Assembly (NCBI RefSeq): GCF_002802915.1
Contig: NZ_PEBJ01000001.1
Coordinates: 806,001-870,000, forward strand
Direction: 5' to 3'
Source of the DNA: Bifidobacterium felsineum
GTDB lineage: Bacteria > Actinomycetota > Actinomycetes > Actinomycetales > Bifidobacteriaceae
Length of the DNA: 64,000 nucleotides
The stretch's first letter is position 1. Each line of letters starts with the position of its first letter. Shown in pieces: positions 8,856 to 18,164 of this stretch. The position numbers and the translations under genes were made by a program. Under the pieces are notes generated by a model. That model was not told the DNA's origin. It saw only the letters and a program-made list of their open reading frames with translations, and did no database searches.

Positions 8856-10328
8856 GCTATTGCCATATGCCTGCCGTTGGCGTTGGCCGCGGTCCCGGCA
8901 ACCGCACAAGCCGACCAGCTGCCGAATCCGGATTGGGTCGCATTGCTTTCCGATTATGAGAAGAACTACTGGCAGGCTCCAGTGGACGCCGGACATGGCG
9001 GCAAAGTGCTGGACGCCAAAACCATGAAACTCGATGAGGATATCACCGTCGAAATCAATCATCTGGGTGCCAAGAACGCCGATAAAGACGGACTGACCGC
9101 TCAACGTAAACGCGCCTTGATCGACTCTGACCTGTATGGCGAAGAAACGCTCCCGGATTCCCTGGGCCCTGTGCTCGGCAAATACATGAGCGAAGGATTC
9201 AAACAAGGCAAGCTCAACCTGATCTCCGACCTGTTCAAATTCAATGTGGCCTCCACGTTCCAATCCAAGCGTGCAGCCATGCATCCGAGGCCCTATCTGG
9301 ACCGTTCTCAAAGCACCTTGGGCGGCACCAACGATCTGGCCGGCCTGCCAGCCACGCTCGATATCAAGCAATCGCCATCATGGCTGGAGCATATTCCGGG
9401 TTATTCCACGCTGCAGAAGAACAGTTCCTATCCATCCGGGCATACGACCGGCGCATATTCGTGGGGCATCGCGCTCGCCGGCATATTGCCGGAACTCGCT
9501 CCGCAAATCATGGCGCGCACCTCGGAAGCAGGCAACAATCGCATTGTGCTCGGCGTGCATTATCCGCTCGACATCATGGGCGGGCGCATCGGCGCTTCGG
9601 CGCAGAACGGCCAGTATTGGCATAACGAATTCGCCTCATCGATAGTTCCCGCAGCCCGGCAATTGCGCGACTATCTGACCGAACGCTGCAAAGCAGACCA
9701 TCATGGCGATACATTGCCCGAATGCATTAGCAATCTCAAAGCCAATTCCACAGATGGTTACACCAATGATTTCGTCGATCCTGTAGCCACCGAGCCGGTG
9801 AAGGACCAGGCCTCAGCGGTGTGCGTCTATACTGCGCGCATGACCTACACCTTCCCGCAGGTCAAATCCCAAGCCGGCGTGAAATTCAAAGCCCCGCGCG
9901 GTGCGGCTGATGTGTTGCGTCTCGCTTATCCGCAGCTGCACGTCGACCAGCGCAATGCGATTTTGAAAGCCACCGCGATGGACTCCGGCTACCCATTATG
10001 GGAATCCTCGGATGGTTGGCAGCGGATCAACTGGGCCAAAGCCTTGTGCGCCCGCGTGACCCTGAACCAGAATGGTGATGTGGCCAAAGTCGAGACCGCC
10101 GATCAGGTGGCGCTTGATGGGCCGACTGTGATCAACGCCCAATGTGCCGATAAGGGTAACCACCCAGCTTCGGATGCGGCGGCAGGTCAGAACAGCGCCG
10201 AGTCCGCAGGCCCGGACCTCGCCGTACTGCATGCAACTCAACAACCCGCATTGACCGCCGTAGCAGTAGGAACGGTGGCGGCGTTGCTTGTTGGCTTCCT
10301 GCTACGCCTACGCCGCAAGCGCCAATAA
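8823..10328 (+). CDS. Secreted class A non-specific acid phosphatase (PAP2 superfamily)
   Basis: Releases phosphate from organic esters outside the membrane. The 501-residue protein has a signal peptide (hydrophobic 10-25, cleavage likely after ATAQA), then all three parts of the acid phosphatase signature: KX6RP at 149-157, PSGH at 204-207 and R240-X5-H246-X3-D250. A C-terminal membrane segment (about 475-493) followed by RLRRKRQ anchors it; there is no LPXTG motif. The ATG at 8823 sits in the loop of a terminator-like hairpin, and a PHO-box-like repeat lies upstream. The neighbour is another phosphate-releasing enzyme, which supports a phosphate-scavenging role. Confidence 0.88.
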   Translation: MKTFQNLSSVFAIAICLPLALAAVPATAQADQLPNPDWVALLSDYEKNYWQAPVDAGHGGKVLDAKTMKLDEDITVEINHLGAKNADKDGLTAQRKRALIDSDLYGEETLPDSLGPVLGKYMSEGFKQGKLNLISDLFKFNVASTFQSKRAAMHPRPYLDRSQSTLGGTNDLAGLPATLDIKQSPSWLEHIPGYSTLQKNSSYPSGHTTGAYSWGIALAGILPELAPQIMARTSEAGNNRIVLGVHYPLDIMGGRIGASAQNGQYWHNEFASSIVPAARQLRDYLTERCKADHHGDTLPECISNLKANSTDGYTNDFVDPVATEPVKDQASAVCVYTARMTYTFPQVKSQAGVKFKAPRGAADVLRLAYPQLHVDQRNAILKATAMDSGYPLWESSDGWQRINWAKALCARVTLNQNGDVAKVETADQVALDGPTVINAQCADKGNHPASDAAAGQNSAESAGPDLAVLHATQQPALTAVAVGTVAALLVGFLLRLRRKRQ

Positions 10329-10330
10329 AG

Positions 10331-10352
10331 TTCAGTTAGAGTTCAACAGGCG
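10331..10352 (+). promoter_or_regulatory. PHO-box-like direct repeat upstream of 5'-nucleotidase
   Basis: GTTCAGTTAGA and GTTCAACAGGC are adjacent 11-nt units that share GTTCA with the repeat before the acid phosphatase. It lies about 140 bases before the GTG start. A further GTTCA is at 10416. Confidence 0.4.
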
Positions 10353-10488
10353 GATTCCCCTCATTCTTCCGAATAGGGCATCTGGTTCATGTCCTCTCCT
10401 TACGCTCGACCATAAGTTCATGATTGCTCAGCGGAAAGTCACCTTGGCTTGATTCCGCTCATGAACAACCGAGGAAGGGGATAGGGCA

Positions 10489-13400
10489 GTGAATCAACAC
10501 AATGAATTCAGGCGAGGTGCGTCTCGTGCCATCGCGCTCGTCGCATCCATCGCCACATTGGCGGGATTGGCCGGTATGGCACCTGCGGCGTTTGCCGCAC
10601 CGGCGTTGACCGTATCCGCATGGCCAGGTCTCGCGGACGTAACCGCGCTGGACAACACCGATGAATTCGGAGCCGGCCAAGCCACCGGTGAACACACTGA
10701 CGGCAACCTTTCCGGGTTGGTCTACGAGCCTGGTGCGAATGGTGCTGAAGGCACGCTTTGGGCCGCGGACAATGACTTGAACCCGACTCTGGGCATCACT
10801 GGTCCAAAGGGACCGGGGTCCATCAACAAGTTCGTTTACAAGGATGGCAAGTGGCAGCAGGATCCGTCTGACGGTTGGACCTTCACCAAGGATGGTCAGA
10901 CCAAGGGCGGTAAGCAGCTGCACTTCAAGGATGGCAAGGGCGGCGTCGATTCCGAGGGCATCACGTTGATTCCTGGTGCGAACGGTACTCTCGATGCCTC
11001 CAAGGGCGTGTTCGTTGGCGCCGAGCGCGACAACGAGAACAAGAAGGTTCCTCGCCCATCCATTCTGCAGTATGACGTGACCGCCGCAGCCACCGACACC
11101 AATGGTGATGGTGCGCAGGACCTGACGGCAACGCACGAATGGGATTTGCAGTCGGCGCTCACCCAGTTCGGCGTTCAGCTTGAGAAAGGCGATGACGCCA
11201 ACCTCGGTGTGGAAGGCGTGGCCTTCATCCCCGATTCCGCTCTGCTGGCCAACAAGTTCCAGTCGAACCTCGACCCGAACAACGTGCATGCCTACAATCC
11301 GGACGGTACCGCCAATGATTTCGGCGGCCTGTTCTTCGCCGCTTTGGAGAAGACCGGTGGCGTGTACGCCTTCGCATTGGCCACGGTAGACGGTCAGGAC
11401 GTGGCATACCCGGTCGCAAAGACCGATTTGCCTGCAGCCGCCACCAACGCCGGATACTCCGGTCCGCGCGATCTGTTCTGGGACAGCGAGCACAATCAGT
11501 TGATCGCCGAAGGCGATAACGACTTGAACACCGGTGCAAAAATCGGCACCTATGAATTCAAGAACGGTACTCTCGAACTGACCAAGCTCACTGCTACCCC
11601 TGCGGAAATCGCCGGCCAGAACTCCGAAGGCTATGCGGTGACCCCGGATGCCGAAGCCACCAAGATTGTGGATGGCAAGGCATACAAGCCGGTGTTCTGG
11701 TCTGATGATGGCGTGACCAACGGCCACTCTCTGCGTGAAGGCTGGTTGGAAACCGCCAAGCCGGCATCCACCAAGACCACCATCAACCTGCTCAACACCA
11801 ACGATTTCCACGGCCGCATCGACAAGAACCTGACCGTACCGTTCGCCGCAACTGTCGAACAGCTCAAGGCGGAGTATCCGAACAGCTCGCTGCTGCTCGG
11901 TGCTGGAGACCTGATTGGCGCTTCGCTGTTCAACTCCTCCGTGCAGAAGGACCAGCCCACCATCGATGTGCTGAACGCCTTGGATCTGAAGGCCTCCTCC
12001 GTGGGCAACCACGAGTTCGATCAGGGGTATGACGATCTGGTCAACCGAGTGATCGGCAAGGATGGTGAACGCAACGCCAAGTGGGATTACCTCGGTGCCA
12101 ACGTCTACAAGAAGGGCACCAAGACCCCGGTGCTCCAGGAATACAGCATCCAAGACGTCGACGGCGTCAAGGTCGGCGTCATCGGTGCCGTTACTCAGGA
12201 AACCCCGACTTTGGTTGCTCCTGACGGCGTGAAGAACCTTGATTTCGGCGACCCCGTGGAAGCCGTAAACCGCGTGGCCAAGCAGCTGACCGATGGCGAC
12301 GAATCCAATGGTGAGGCTGACGTGCTCGTGGCTGAATATCATGAGGGCGCTCCTGAAGCTGAAGACGAGTCCACCGGCAAGCCGACGTTGGACGAACAAA
12401 AGGCCGCAAGCCCAGTGTTCAAGCACATCGTCGATGACACGGATCCTTCCGTCAGCGCCATCTTCACCGGCCACACCCACATGCGGTACTCGTACACCGA
12501 TCCGAACAAGAACGATCGCCCGATCATTCAGACCGGCAGCTACGCCGCGAACGTCGGCCAGGTCGTGCTCGACTACGACAAGACCACCGGCAAGGTGACC
12601 TACGAGAAGACCGGTACCGTGGCCGTGGACACCAGCAAGTCCGACGATGAGTTGGCGGCTACCGGCGACGATACGGTCAAGCAGGTCAAGTCCATCGTGG
12701 ACGCGGCTGTCGCCAAGGGCACTGAGGAAGGCAATAAGAAGGTCGGTGCCGTTTCCGCCGACATCACCACCGCCTTCAAGGACGGCAAGCGCGATGATCG
12801 TGGTTCCGAATCCACACTCGGCAATCTGGTGGCTGACTCGCTGCTCTCCTCGCTCTCCAGCGCCGATCGCGGCGGTGCTGAAATCGGTGTGGTGAACCCC
12901 GGCGGCCTTCGTGCCGAACTGTGCAAGACCGGCGATAACGCTTCCTGCCCGCTGGCCGCAGATGGTTCCATCACTTACGCTCAGGCCAACGCCGTGTTGC
13001 CGTTCCTGAATAACCTGTGGACCACTACGCTGACCGGTGCGCAATTCAAGGAAGCTCTGGAACAGCAGTGGCAGACCACTACGGATGGCACCACGCCGTC
13101 TCGTCCGTATCTGCAGCTGGGCCTTTCGCACAACGTGTCCTACACCTATGATTCGAACGCCGAGCAGGGCCATCACATCACTTCCGTGACGGTGAACGGC
13201 AAGCCGCTCGACCTGAAGAAGAACTACCGCATCGGTTCCTTCAGCTTCCTGCTGCAGGGCGGCGATAACTTCCGCGTCTTCGCCCAAGGTACTGACACTC
13301 GCGACTCCGGTCTGGTCGATCGTGACGCCTGGATCGATTACTTGGGCAAGAACAATCCGGTCTCCCCGCGTTACGACCGCCGTGCGGTGGCTGTAACCGG

Positions 13401-13875
13401 TATTCCAACCGGTTCGCTCAAGGCTGGCGAGACGTTCACCTTGAACTTCTCCAAGCTCACGCTGACCTCGCTCGGTGTGCCGGCCGAAACCCAGCTGACC
13501 GCCACCATCAATGGCAAGGCCGCGGGCGAAGCGGCTGTCGCCAACGGTGATACCGCTGTGCTCAAGGTCACGGTTCCGGCCGATGCCAAGGCCGGTGACG
13601 CAACGCTGACCGTGGTCGGCGCCACGGACAAGACCACCGTGACCTTGCCGCTGACCATCACTACAGGCTCTGCGAATGGCGGCTCCCAGCAGCCGGGGCA
13701 GCAGCCAAATCAGCAGACCGGTAAGAACAACGGCAACAAGACCGCTGTGAAGGCCCAAGCCAAGCGCACTGCGGATACCGGTGCTGCAATCGCGCCGATT
13801 GCGGTCGCCGCATTGCTGCTTGCCGCAGGTGGCACGGTGCTTGCAGTGAAGCGTCGCAATGCCGCCAACAAGTAA
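10489..13875 (+). CDS. Surface-anchored phytase-like/5'-nucleotidase fusion protein
   Basis: A 1128-residue exported protein. After the signal peptide (cleavage near AFAAPA) comes an esterase-like phytase domain (about 40-420; GLVYEPG, SEGITLIPG, GVEGVAFIPD). A calcineurin-like 5'-nucleotidase domain follows, with the metal motifs NTNDFHGRI (near 435), GNHEFDQG (near 505) and FTGHTHM (near 660). Next is the 5'-nucleotidase C-terminal domain (ESTLGNLVADSL, VNPGGLRAEL). The end has TADTG, a hydrophobic stretch and KRRNAANK, a cell-wall sorting layout with a non-canonical motif. The start GTG follows GGAAGGGGA. It probably strips phosphate from nucleotides and possibly inositol phosphates at the cell surface. 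Confidence 0.88.
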   Translation: MNQHNEFRRGASRAIALVASIATLAGLAGMAPAAFAAPALTVSAWPGLADVTALDNTDEFGAGQATGEHTDGNLSGLVYEPGANGAEGTLWAADNDLNPTLGITGPKGPGSINKFVYKDGKWQQDPSDGWTFTKDGQTKGGKQLHFKDGKGGVDSEGITLIPGANGTLDASKGVFVGAERDNENKKVPRPSILQYDVTAAATDTNGDGAQDLTATHEWDLQSALTQFGVQLEKGDDANLGVEGVAFIPDSALLANKFQSNLDPNNVHAYNPDGTANDFGGLFFAALEKTGGVYAFALATVDGQDVAYPVAKTDLPAAATNAGYSGPRDLFWDSEHNQLIAEGDNDLNTGAKIGTYEFKNGTLELTKLTATPAEIAGQNSEGYAVTPDAEATKIVDGKAYKPVFWSDDGVTNGHSLREGWLETAKPASTKTTINLLNTNDFHGRIDKNLTVPFAATVEQLKAEYPNSSLLLGAGDLIGASLFNSSVQKDQPTIDVLNALDLKASSVGNHEFDQGYDDLVNRVIGKDGERNAKWDYLGANVYKKGTKTPVLQEYSIQDVDGVKVGVIGAVTQETPTLVAPDGVKNLDFGDPVEAVNRVAKQLTDGDESNGEADVLVAEYHEGAPEAEDESTGKPTLDEQKAASPVFKHIVDDTDPSVSAIFTGHTHMRYSYTDPNKNDRPIIQTGSYAANVGQVVLDYDKTTGKVTYEKTGTVAVDTSKSDDELAATGDDTVKQVKSIVDAAVAKGTEEGNKKVGAVSADITTAFKDGKRDDRGSESTLGNLVADSLLSSLSSADRGGAEIGVVNPGGLRAELCKTGDNASCPLAADGSITYAQANAVLPFLNNLWTTTLTGAQFKEALEQQWQTTTDGTTPSRPYLQLGLSHNVSYTYDSNAEQGHHITSVTVNGKPLDLKKNYRIGSFSFLLQGGDNFRVFAQGTDTRDSGLVDRDAWIDYLGKNNPVSPRYDRRAVAVTGIPTGSLKAGETFTLNFSKLTLTSLGVPAETQLTATINGKAAGEAAVANGDTAVLKVTVPADAKAGDATLTVVGATDKTTVTLPLTITTGSANGGSQQPGQQPNQQTGKNNGNKTAVKAQAKRTADTGAAIAPIAVAALLLAAGGTVLAVKRRNAANK

Positions 13876-13929
13876 CAGTTGACAATTCAGCTGACCGATT
13901 GACCTGACCGGTTGGCCACCTGGCAATCA

Positions 13930-13980
13930 CAAGGCGTCTGTGGATTACTGCACGACATGCAGATCCGCAGACGCCTTGTT
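13930..13980 (+). terminator. Intrinsic terminator after 5'-nucleotidase
   Basis: CAAGGCGTCTG with CAGACGCCTTG, extended inwards by TGGAT/ATCCG, forms the stem. A short T-rich segment (TTGTTCGTTG) follows. Confidence 0.75.
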
Positions 13981-14076
13981 CGTTGTATCTGACGTAATTC
14001 CTTGCGTAATCAACCCATAGATGTGCCCAATACGCCGGGAGCGTTGAAGTTTGGACGGTCGCTAGACTTGGAAGTT

Positions 14077-16650
14077 ATGACTGACGAGAAGGAACAAGCA
14101 TACGGTTCTTTGGGGCGTCTGGCCCCCGAGTGGGACGGCAATGAACGTGAGCGCAATCTCACTGCCGACGATATCTATGAGCGGTTCTTTGATTGGGTAA
14201 CGGACGTTATGGGCATCGAACCGTGGCCTCACCAGGAGGAGGCCATTATGGATCTGCTTGCCGGGGACCATGTGATTCTCAACACCCCGACTGGCTCCGG
14301 CAAATCCTTGGTGGCGCTCGGCATGCATTTCGCCGCCCTGTGCACAGGTCGCCGCTCGTATTACACGGCACCCATCAAAGCGCTGGTTTCGGAGAAGTTC
14401 TTCGATCTGGTTGAAGTGTTCGGCCGCGAGAATGTGGGTATGATTACCGGCGACAGCCATATCAACGCGGATGCGCCGATCATCTGCTGCACCGCTGAGA
14501 TTCTGGCCAATCAGGCGCTGCGCGAAGGTACGCATGCCGATGTGGGACTCGTGGCGATGGACGAATTCCATTACTACGGTGACCCGGAGCGCGGCTGGGC
14601 GTGGCAAGTGCCGCTGCTCACTCTGCCGCAAACCCAGTTCCTGCTGATGAGCGCCACGCTTGGCAATGTGGATGCCGTGGCCGATAAGCTTTCGGATCTG
14701 AATGACACCCCGGATGTGGATGTGATCGCCGATGCGCCGCGCCCGGTGCCGTTGAGTTACGAGTACACGCTCGACCCACTTGAAAAAACCGTGGAGCTTG
14801 CCTTCCGCAATGGTGAGACCCCGATTTACGTGGTGCATTTTTCCCAGGACGCCGCTCTGGAAACCGCACAGGCGCTCGCCTCCACCGGTGTGTCCAGCAA
14901 GGAGCAGCGCCAGGCCATCGCCGAAGCCATCAAAGGCGTGAAATTCACGACGGCTTTCGGCAAGATCCTGCAGCGCCTGCTGCGCACCGGCGTGGGCATT
15001 CATCACGCCGGCATGCTGCCGCGTTACCGCAGACTGGTCGAACAACTTGCCCAGCAAGGTCTGCTGCCGGTGATTTGTGGCACCGATACGCTCGGCGTGG
15101 GCATCAATGTGCCGATTCATTCGGTGGTGCTGACCGCCTTGACCAAGTTCGACGGCTCGAAGATGCGCCGGCTCAGGGCTCGTGAATTCCACCAGATCGC
15201 AGGCCGCGCCGGCCGCATGGGCTTTGATACGGAAGGCTTGGTGATCGCCGAAGCCCCCGAATACGAGATCGAAAACCAGAAAGCCATCGCCAAGGCCGGA
15301 GGAGACCCGAAAAAGCTCAAGAAGATCAAGCGCAAGAAAGCCCCCGAAGGCTTTGTGACGTGGAATGAGAACACGTTCAACAAGCTCATCGACGCCGAGC
15401 CGGAAACCTTGGTGCCGCATCTGAAGATCACACATTCGATGGTCTTGAACGAGGTGGCGCAAGGCGGCGATGCACGAGCCCGCGTGGAGGATCTCATCGA
15501 CGACAGCGCGCAGACGCCGGAGCAAAAGGAGCATCTGCACCAGCGTGCCGACGAAATCTTCCAGACCCTGTTCGACACCGAGGTGATTGAAACCGAAGAG
15601 AGGCCGGACGGCGGCAAGGATTATTACATGACCTTGGACATGCCGGATGACTTCGCCCTCGATCAGCCGCTTTCGCCGTTCCTGCTTGCCGCACTGGAGC
15701 TTTTGGACCCTGAATCCGAAACCTATGCGCTGGACGTGATTTCCATGGCCGAAGCCACGTTGGAAGACCCGAAGCAGGTGTTGCGCGCCCAGGAGCGCCA
15801 GGCGCGAGACAAGGCACTCGCTGATATGAAGGCGGACGGCCTCGATTACGACGAACGCATGGATAAGTTGCAGGAGATTACGTATCCCAAGCCATTGGAA
15901 GACATGCTTGAAGCCGCATTCGACCAGTATCGTCACGACGTGCCGTGGGCGAATGATTACTATCTAAGCCCGAAATCGGTGGTGCGTGACATGGTGGAGA
16001 CCGCATCTGATTTCACCGGATACATCGCGCGCTATAACATCGCCCGCTCCGAAGGCACACTGCTGCGATACCTTTCCGACGCCTACCGTACGCTTGCCCG
16101 CACGGTTCCGCCCGAGAAGCGCGACGAACAGTTGAAAGACATCATTTCGTGGCTGCGCGTGCTCGTACGCTCCATCGACTCCTCGCTGGTGGACGAATGG
16201 GAGAACGCGGGAGACTCCACGGATCAATCCGAAGCGGCGGCGTCCCTGGCGGCCCCCGGCAAGAAGAACGCAGTGGTGGAAGATCGCCGCGGTCTGATCG
16301 TGCTGGTCAGAAATGCGTTGTTCCGCCGTGTGCAGCTGATGGACCTTGACGATCCGGACAAGCTTGGAGCCCTCGACAAAGACTGGGGCTACGGCGTGCA
16401 CGAGTGGGAGGATGCGCTCGACGATTACTACGACGAACATGAATATGTGGGCATCGGTGCAAACGCCCGTTCGCCCAAGCTCTTTATGCTCGATGACAGC
16501 CACGAGCAGGACGAGCATACGTGGAAGGTCCGCCAGATTATCGATGACTCGGATGGCGATCATGACTGGGCCATCGAAGGCATCGTGGATCTCGATGCCA
16601 CCCAGGACACCGGCGAAGTGGTCTTCTACGACTACAAAGTCAGCAACTAA
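14077..16650 (+). CDS. DEAD/DEAH-box helicase with DUF3516 C-terminal region
   Basis: Superfamily 2, Ski2-like helicase, probably acting on RNA. In the 857-residue protein, motif I is TPTGSGKS (70-77), motif II DEFH (162-165), motif III MSATLG, and motifs V and VI are GTDTLGVGINVP and QIAGRAGRMGF. The C-terminal half (from about 440) corresponds to DUF3516, found in actinobacterial helicases. The ATG at 14077 is chosen because the protein begins there by family comparison, and TAGACT lies 8 bases before it. An in-frame start at 14002 would add 25 unrelated residues. The substrate is not known. Confidence 0.88.
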   Translation: MTDEKEQAYGSLGRLAPEWDGNERERNLTADDIYERFFDWVTDVMGIEPWPHQEEAIMDLLAGDHVILNTPTGSGKSLVALGMHFAALCTGRRSYYTAPIKALVSEKFFDLVEVFGRENVGMITGDSHINADAPIICCTAEILANQALREGTHADVGLVAMDEFHYYGDPERGWAWQVPLLTLPQTQFLLMSATLGNVDAVADKLSDLNDTPDVDVIADAPRPVPLSYEYTLDPLEKTVELAFRNGETPIYVVHFSQDAALETAQALASTGVSSKEQRQAIAEAIKGVKFTTAFGKILQRLLRTGVGIHHAGMLPRYRRLVEQLAQQGLLPVICGTDTLGVGINVPIHSVVLTALTKFDGSKMRRLRAREFHQIAGRAGRMGFDTEGLVIAEAPEYEIENQKAIAKAGGDPKKLKKIKRKKAPEGFVTWNENTFNKLIDAEPETLVPHLKITHSMVLNEVAQGGDARARVEDLIDDSAQTPEQKEHLHQRADEIFQTLFDTEVIETEERPDGGKDYYMTLDMPDDFALDQPLSPFLLAALELLDPESETYALDVISMAEATLEDPKQVLRAQERQARDKALADMKADGLDYDERMDKLQEITYPKPLEDMLEAAFDQYRHDVPWANDYYLSPKSVVRDMVETASDFTGYIARYNIARSEGTLLRYLSDAYRTLARTVPPEKRDEQLKDIISWLRVLVRSIDSSLVDEWENAGDSTDQSEAAASLAAPGKKNAVVEDRRGLIVLVRNALFRRVQLMDLDDPDKLGALDKDWGYGVHEWEDALDDYYDEHEYVGIGANARSPKLFMLDDSHEQDEHTWKVRQIIDDSDGDHDWAIEGIVDLDATQDTGEVVFYDYKVSN

Positions 16651-16676
16651 GGCATCGGCCGCAGGCCGATTCAATA

Positions 16677-16692
16677 TCGAACGCATGTTCGA
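16677..16692. promoter_or_regulatory. LexA (SOS) box upstream of rarA
   Basis: TCGAAC-GCAT-GTTCGA has perfect 6-base arms and matches the Gram-positive/actinobacterial LexA operator (CGAAC-N4-GTTCG). It ends 9 bases before the -10 box TAGTAT (16702-16707), so bound LexA would block RNA polymerase. Confidence 0.75.
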
Positions 16693-16713
16693 ACGCTGGG
16701 GTAGTATGCAAGT

Positions 16714-18093
16714 ATGACTGAGAATGATCTGTTTGGGGCTATGGATGCGCCGGAGTCGATGACCCGCCCGCTGGCGGTGCGCATGCGGCCGCGCACCCTG
16801 GACGAGGTGATTGGGCAGAAGCATGTGCTGGGGGAGGGCTCGCCCCTGCGTCGTCTCGCCAATCCAGCCAGCCGTGGCAGTCTCACCGCCCCAAGCTCGG
16901 TGATTCTCTTCGGCCCTCCAGGCGTCGGCAAAACCACGCTCGCCACCATTGTGGCCGGCCAGTCCGGCCGTGTGTTCGAGGAATTGTCCGCCGTGACCTC
17001 CGGGGTCAAGGATGTGCGCGACGTACTCAATCGCGCCCATGAGCGACTGGTCGCCAAAGGCCAGGAGACGGTACTGTTCATCGACGAGGTACATCGGTTC
17101 TCCAAATCCCAGCAGGATGCGTTGCTGCCCGCCGTCGAGAACCGTGATGTGACCTTCATCGGAGCCACCACCGAAAACCCAAGTTTCTCAGTCATCAAGC
17201 CATTGCTCTCGCGTTCGGTCGTAGTCAAACTCGAGTCCCTCGAACCTGAACAGCTCACTGAATTGGTGCAACGCGCCCTCGCCGATGATCGCGGTCTCAA
17301 AGGCGAAGTCAAAGCCACGGACGAAGCCATCGCGGATATCGTGCGTATGGCAGGAGGGGACGCCCGCAAGTCCCTGACGATTCTGGAGGCCGCCGCCGGA
17401 GCGGTAACCGGCGATGAGGCGCGCAAAAAAGGCGCCCGTCGGCCCATTATCACGCCTGAAGTGGTGGCCAACGTCATGGATACCGCCACCGTGCGCTACG
17501 ACAAAGATGGTGATGACCATTACGATGTGATTTCCGCATTCATTAAATCGATGCGAGGTTCGGACCCGGATGCGGCCATCCATTATCTGGCGCGCATGCT
17601 CAGGGCCGGCGAGGACCCGCGCTTCATCGCCCGTCGCATCATGATCGCCGCCAGCGAGGAAGTCGGTATGGCCGCGCCTCAGATATTGCAAGTCACCGTA
17701 GCCGCGGCGCAGGCCGTGGCATTGGTGGGCATGCCGGAAGCGCGCATCATTCTGGCCGAAGCCACCATCGCCGTGGCCACGGCACCGAAGTCGAATGCGA
17801 GCTATAACGCCATCAACCAGGCGCTCGCCGATGTGGACGCCGGCAAAATCGGCGCAGTGCCCCTCTATCTGAGGAACGCGCCCACCAAGCTGATGAAGGA
17901 ATGGGGCAATCATGAAGGCTATAAATATGCGCATGATTGGCCTGGTGCGGTGGCTCCTCAGGAATACATGCCCGAGATTCTGCGTGGCACTGAATACTAT
18001 CATCCCAACGATCGCGGCTATGAACATGAGGTGAGCCAGCGACTTGCCAAGATTCGCCCTATTCTGCATGGCGAGGACGGGCAAAAGGGGTAA
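16714..18093 (+). CDS. rarA: Replication-associated recombination protein A (AAA+ ATPase)
   Basis: Clamp-loader-like AAA+ ATPase that acts at stalled replication forks and on recombination intermediates. The 459-residue protein has Walker A GPPGVGKTT (67-75), Walker B LFIDEVHRFSKSQQD, sensor 1 IGATTENPSF and the RarA C-terminal oligomerisation domain (KSMRGSDPDAAIHYLARML). The ATG at 16714 lies 6 bases after TAGTAT and has no ribosome binding site, so the mRNA is probably leaderless. A LexA-type box overlaps the -35 region and indicates damage-inducible expression. Confidence 0.94.
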   Translation: MTENDLFGAMDAPESMTRPLAVRMRPRTLDEVIGQKHVLGEGSPLRRLANPASRGSLTAPSSVILFGPPGVGKTTLATIVAGQSGRVFEELSAVTSGVKDVRDVLNRAHERLVAKGQETVLFIDEVHRFSKSQQDALLPAVENRDVTFIGATTENPSFSVIKPLLSRSVVVKLESLEPEQLTELVQRALADDRGLKGEVKATDEAIADIVRMAGGDARKSLTILEAAAGAVTGDEARKKGARRPIITPEVVANVMDTATVRYDKDGDDHYDVISAFIKSMRGSDPDAAIHYLARMLRAGEDPRFIARRIMIAASEEVGMAAPQILQVTVAAAQAVALVGMPEARIILAEATIAVATAPKSNASYNAINQALADVDAGKIGAVPLYLRNAPTKLMKEWGNHEGYKYAHDWPGAVAPQEYMPEILRGTEYYHPNDRGYEHEVSQRLAKIRPILHGEDGQKG

Positions 18094-18164
18094 AGTGTAA
18101 CGGAACAGTAAACGCTTTCAGTGGTGCAGGGGAGCGGAACATAAGATAAGGAGCGTGGAACGGC

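Noticed and set aside
10459-13926. Long open frame antisense to the 5'-nucleotidase gene (1155 codons)
   Set aside because: It lies opposite a gene with clear enzyme motifs, shows biased His/Gly/Val composition from reading the complement of GC-rich codons, and has no recognised domain.
14062-15936. 624-codon frame opposite the helicase
   Set aside because: The helicase motifs on the other strand are unambiguous, and the antisense frame has no ribosome binding site or domain.
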